Source: Novosphingobium sp. UBA1948 (GTDB taxonomy: Bacteria; Pseudomonadota; Alphaproteobacteria; Sphingomonadales; Sphingomonadaceae). From it: a DNA stretch of 8,041 bases. The notes beneath the pieces were generated by a model. That model was given only the letters and a program-made list of their open reading frames with translations, did not search any database and had not been told where the DNA came from. Positions 5,564-8,041 of the stretch are shown piece by piece (within the stretch, counting starts at the first letter, position 1; every line of letters begins with the position of its first letter). The stretch lies in NCBI GenBank assembly GCA_002336765.1, contig DDES01000086.1:1-8041 (forward strand). The letters are read 5' to 3'. Position numbers and translations under genes: made by a program.

Positions 5564-7903
5564 ATGAAGTCCCTGTCTCCATTTCCCCGTCCGGACGAAC
5601 TGAGCATCTGGTCCGTTCTGGGCCTGAGCGGTCGTGGCACCGAGGAATGGTCGCGGCTGCGCGGTTTCCAATATGCCCAACTGGCGCTGGTGGCGCGCAC
5701 GCGGCTGCTGGCGCAGGCGCTGGCGGCAACGGTCACCGTGCTGCTGTTCGCCCCGATTGTCAGCCACGGGATGATCGCGGGCTGGCTGGGGGCCTTGTGT
5801 GGTTCGCTCACCTATTCGCTGCGCTATGACAGCCAGTTGGGCAATGCGGACCGCCGCCGCATGAGCGCCGAGGAATTCCGGCGTCAGGCATTGGGCACGG
5901 TTATCAACGGCGCTGTCTGGGCGGTGCCGATTTTTCTGTTCGGGCCGCATGCGCCGGTGCACCAGCGTTTCGAACTATGGACGGTGCTGGCCATGCTGAT
6001 GACCGTTTCGGCGGTGATTGTGCCGACGGTTCCGCTGGCAACCTTGCTGTTTTCCTCGATTGTGGGCGGCGCCTCGGTGCTGGAATTCGTGGTTCTGGGA
6101 CAGCCGGGCATGGCTGGTGTGGCGGCGCTGTTTGTGGCCTGCATCGCGATGGGTACCATCGAGGCCTCGCGCCATTTCCTCGTCTCGCGGCTGGCCGCTG
6201 CCGGGATGGAGGAGCGCAACGAGGTGGTGAGCCTGCTGCTGCGCGAGTTCGATCAGGAGGATGCCGACTGGCTGTGGCAGGTGGATGCCATGCGCCGCGT
6301 GCGCGATGTGACACCGCGCTTTGCCGCAGCGCTCGGTTGCCGCCGCGAGGATGTCGAAGGGGTCAATCTCGTCAAGGCGCTGTCGGAAGGCGCGCGGATG
6401 GATTGCCCGGGCATGCAGGTGCTGGCCCAGCGGTTGAGCGAGCGCGAGAGTTTTTCCAACCTGCTGGTGCGGGTGATGGTGCGCGGCGAGCGGCGCTACT
6501 GGTCCTTGTCGGGCGCGCCGCGCTATGACGATGGCGGCAAATTCGCGGGTTTCCGTGGTGTGGCCTCCGATGTGACCGAACAACAGGAAAGCACCGAGAA
6601 GATCGCGTGGCTGGCGCGCTATGACACGCTGACCGGCCTGCCCAACCGTATGATGGTAATGGATGCCATTGGTGGGGCTCTGTTGGCGGCGCATGACAGC
6701 GGCCGGCCATGCGCTTTCCTGATGATTGATCTCGACCGCTTCAAGGCGGTCAACGACACATTGGGCCATCCGGTGGGGGATCAGTTGCTGGCGCTGGTGG
6801 CCGAAAGGCTGGGCCAGTATGCCAACGGCAACCTGTTGTTCGGGCGACTGGGCGGCGACGAATTCGGCGTGGTGATGCGCGATGCCAGCAACAAGGCGGA
6901 GTTGCACCGCCTGTGTCAGGCGATCATTGCCGATCTTTCCGCGCCCTATTTCGTTGACGGCCATGAATTGTCGATCGGCGCCAGCATCGGTTCGGCGTTG
7001 GGGCCTGACAATGGCGACAGCACAGAAGAAGTGATGCGCAACGCCGATTTCGCGCTCTATCGCGCCAAGCGCGGCGGGCGCGGCTGTCATGCCGCTTTTG
7101 ACGAGGCACTGAAAGACGAGGCCGAAGCGCGCGCGCGACTGGAAACGTCGCTGCAACGCGCCATCGAGCACGAGGAATTCGAACTGTTCTATCAGCCGGT
7201 GGTCGATGCCCGCAGCGAAAGGCTGGTCGGGTTCGAGGCCCTGCTGCGCTGGAACAGCCCCGAGATGGGGCAGGTGGCGCCCGACCGTTTTCTGGCGTTG
7301 GCCGAGGAAACGCGGCTTATCATGCCAATCGGCGCCTGGGCGCTGCGCGAGGCTTGCCGTCAGGTGGCGGCATGGCCGGGGCGGCTCGGTGTCTCGGTTA
7401 ATGTGTCGGAGCGCCAGATGCTCGATCCGGCCTTCATCGACCATGTGGTGGCCGCTCTGTCCACCAGCGGCCTTGCGCCCCAGCGGCTCGAGATCGAGGT
7501 GACCGAGCGCGTGTTCCAGCGCGATCCGGACGCTGCGCGCGCTACAATCGAGCGTTTGCTGGCGTTGGGTTGCTCGGTCACGCTCGATGATTTCGGCGCG
7601 GGCCATGCCTCGATCAGCTTCCTGTGCTCGCTGCATTTCTCGGCCATCAAGCTGGAGCGTGCGCTGATCAAGGGCGCGGCGCGCGGCAATGCCGAAAGTG
7701 TGGCGATGATCCGCGCGGCGGTCGCGCTGGCCGACAGTCTGGAGATGACCACCATCGCCAAGGGTGTGGAAAGCGAGGAGGAACTGGAAGCTGCCAGCTT
7801 GCTCGGTTGTCGCCGCTTGCAAGGTCTGGCCTATGGCGAGGCGATGGAGCGTAGCGCTGTCGAGCGCCTGTTCGCCCCGCAGCACATGGAAAAGGCGGGG
7901 TAA
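5564..7903 (+). CDS. Membrane-bound PAS-GGDEF-EAL cyclic-di-GMP protein with altered EAL site
   Basis: The 779-residue protein has an N-terminal membrane region (about 47-200, five or six hydrophobic segments), a PAS-like sensor (about 233-340, ending in GFRGVASDVTE), a GGDEF domain (about 345-515) and an EAL domain (about 533-775). The cyclase site looks complete: D389 in DLDRFKAVND binds metal and GGDEF is intact at 430-434, but the product-inhibition motif RxxD is absent (NGNL at 421-424). In the EAL domain E558, N613, E645, D675, D676, K696 and Q753 match the conserved phosphodiesterase residues. The glutamate of EGVE, proposed as catalytic base (E352 in RocR), is K733 (AKGVE). KID reads KLE. 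Net cyclic-di-GMP synthesis, or a regulatory EAL domain, is therefore likely (inference). The start ATG at 5564 has only a weak GGCGGG ahead. The gene diverges from the sugar locus and shows no functional link to it. Confidence 0.9.
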   Translation: MKSLSPFPRPDELSIWSVLGLSGRGTEEWSRLRGFQYAQLALVARTRLLAQALAATVTVLLFAPIVSHGMIAGWLGALCGSLTYSLRYDSQLGNADRRRMSAEEFRRQALGTVINGAVWAVPIFLFGPHAPVHQRFELWTVLAMLMTVSAVIVPTVPLATLLFSSIVGGASVLEFVVLGQPGMAGVAALFVACIAMGTIEASRHFLVSRLAAAGMEERNEVVSLLLREFDQEDADWLWQVDAMRRVRDVTPRFAAALGCRREDVEGVNLVKALSEGARMDCPGMQVLAQRLSERESFSNLLVRVMVRGERRYWSLSGAPRYDDGGKFAGFRGVASDVTEQQESTEKIAWLARYDTLTGLPNRMMVMDAIGGALLAAHDSGRPCAFLMIDLDRFKAVNDTLGHPVGDQLLALVAERLGQYANGNLLFGRLGGDEFGVVMRDASNKAELHRLCQAIIADLSAPYFVDGHELSIGASIGSALGPDNGDSTEEVMRNADFALYRAKRGGRGCHAAFDEALKDEAEARARLETSLQRAIEHEEFELFYQPVVDARSERLVGFEALLRWNSPEMGQVAPDRFLALAEETRLIMPIGAWALREACRQVAAWPGRLGVSVNVSERQMLDPAFIDHVVAALSTSGLAPQRLEIEVTERVFQRDPDAARATIERLLALGCSVTLDDFGAGHASISFLCSLHFSAIKLERALIKGAARGNAESVAMIRAAVALADSLEMTTIAKGVESEEELEAASLLGCRRLQGLAYGEAMERSAVERLFAPQHMEKAG

Positions 7904-7917
7904 TCAGCCCCGCCTTT
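7891..7917. terminator. Bidirectional rho-independent-type terminator
   Basis: AAAGGCGGGG (7891-7900) and CCCCGCCTTT (7908-7917) form a perfect 10-bp stem with a 7-base loop TAATCAG. The TAA stop codon of the GGDEF-EAL gene is in the loop. Plus-strand transcripts end in TTTCATT and minus-strand transcripts in TTTTCC, so the element can serve both this gene and purQ, whose stop is 22 bp away. The U-tracts are short. Confidence 0.75.
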
Positions 7918-7938
7918 CATTGCTGCCGGTGGGCCGGA

Positions 7939-8041
7939 TCAGGCCGCGACCAGCCCGCGCACCACGCCTTCAAACAGGGCCCGCCCGTCGATCCCGCCGT
8001 GGGCGGCCTCGATGAAGCGTTCGGGATGCGGCATCATGCCC
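7939..8041 (-). CDS. purQ: Phosphoribosylformylglycinamidine synthase subunit PurQ, C-terminal end
   Basis: The minus-strand frame entering from the right edge encodes the last 33 residues and ends with TGA at 7941-7939. It begins [16 protein letters not shown], the conserved C-terminal glutaminase segment of PurQ, where the His and Glu of PHPE complete the Cys-His-Glu triad that releases ammonia from glutamine. PurQ is the small glutaminase subunit that supplies ammonia to PurL in the fourth step of purine synthesis. The short C-terminal end after this motif fits separate PurQ rather than the long fused PurL of gammaproteobacteria. It is a housekeeping gene unrelated to the sugar locus. Confidence 0.88.
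   Translation of the reverse strand, partial: GMMPHPERFIEAAHGGIDGRALFEGVVRGLVAA

Noticed and set aside
5975..7885. 636-codon open frame on the minus strand opposite the GGDEF-EAL gene
   Set aside because: It is a GC-rich antisense shadow: no family motifs, low-complexity Arg/His/Gln-rich composition, and the opposite strand encodes well-recognised domains.
1..8041. Mobile elements, CRISPR arrays, tRNA or rRNA genes, phage or defence genes
   Set aside because: No transposase-like frame, long inverted or direct repeats, spaced repeat arrays or RNA-gene signatures were seen; all long frames are accounted for by metabolic, regulatory and signalling genes.

Overview
The window is GC-rich, densely coded DNA from an alphaproteobacterium, most likely a sphingomonad such as Novosphingobium or Sphingomonas. 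This is inferred from the base composition, the SUT-like sugar transporter, and a flavin-dependent halogenase beside a sugar-uptake locus, a pairing typical of TonB-dependent-receptor loci in this group. No similarity search was run, so the genus is uncertain.

Layout. Positions 1-476 (+) hold the C-terminal part of a flavin-dependent (tryptophan-type) halogenase. Positions 603-1604 (+) encode a LacI-family regulator. Three minus-strand genes follow in transcription order: an SUT-like MFS sugar symporter (5214 to 3790), a GH68 sucrase/levansucrase-family enzyme without a signal peptide (about 3642 to 2491) and a ROK-family fructokinase (2474 to 1611). The fructokinase and LacI genes converge with a 6-bp gap. 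A 349-bp divergent intergenic region separates the transporter from a membrane-bound PAS-GGDEF-EAL protein (5564-7903, +). That gene converges on the 3' end of purQ (7939-8041, -), with a bidirectional hairpin terminator between them.

How the genes work together. MFS + GH68 + fructokinase + LacI reads as a compact sucrose (or other fructoside) utilisation unit: import of intact sugar, cleavage to glucose and fructose, and phosphorylation of fructose. Its organisation resembles the sux loci of Xanthomonas, but with a GH68 enzyme in place of amylosucrase. An identical 14-bp near-palindrome (AACAATCGATTGCA, CG centre) occurs upstream of both the transporter and the GH68 gene. In front of GH68 it sits in the 17-bp spacer of a good sigma-70-like promoter, and a second copy-like site (TGCAAAGGATTGCA) lies 32 bp further upstream. 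This predicts repression by the neighbouring LacI protein. It also shows that the first ATG of the GH68 frame overlaps the -10 element and is not the true start.

Other notable points. In the EAL domain, the glutamate of the EGVE motif (the proposed catalytic base) is a lysine while the other metal and catalytic positions are kept, so the protein may be a net diguanylate cyclase. In the GH68 enzyme, an alanine replaces the serine next to the nucleophile pocket. I see no mobile element, CRISPR array, tRNA or rRNA, and no wholly new system. The most informative content is the regulatory architecture of the sugar locus.
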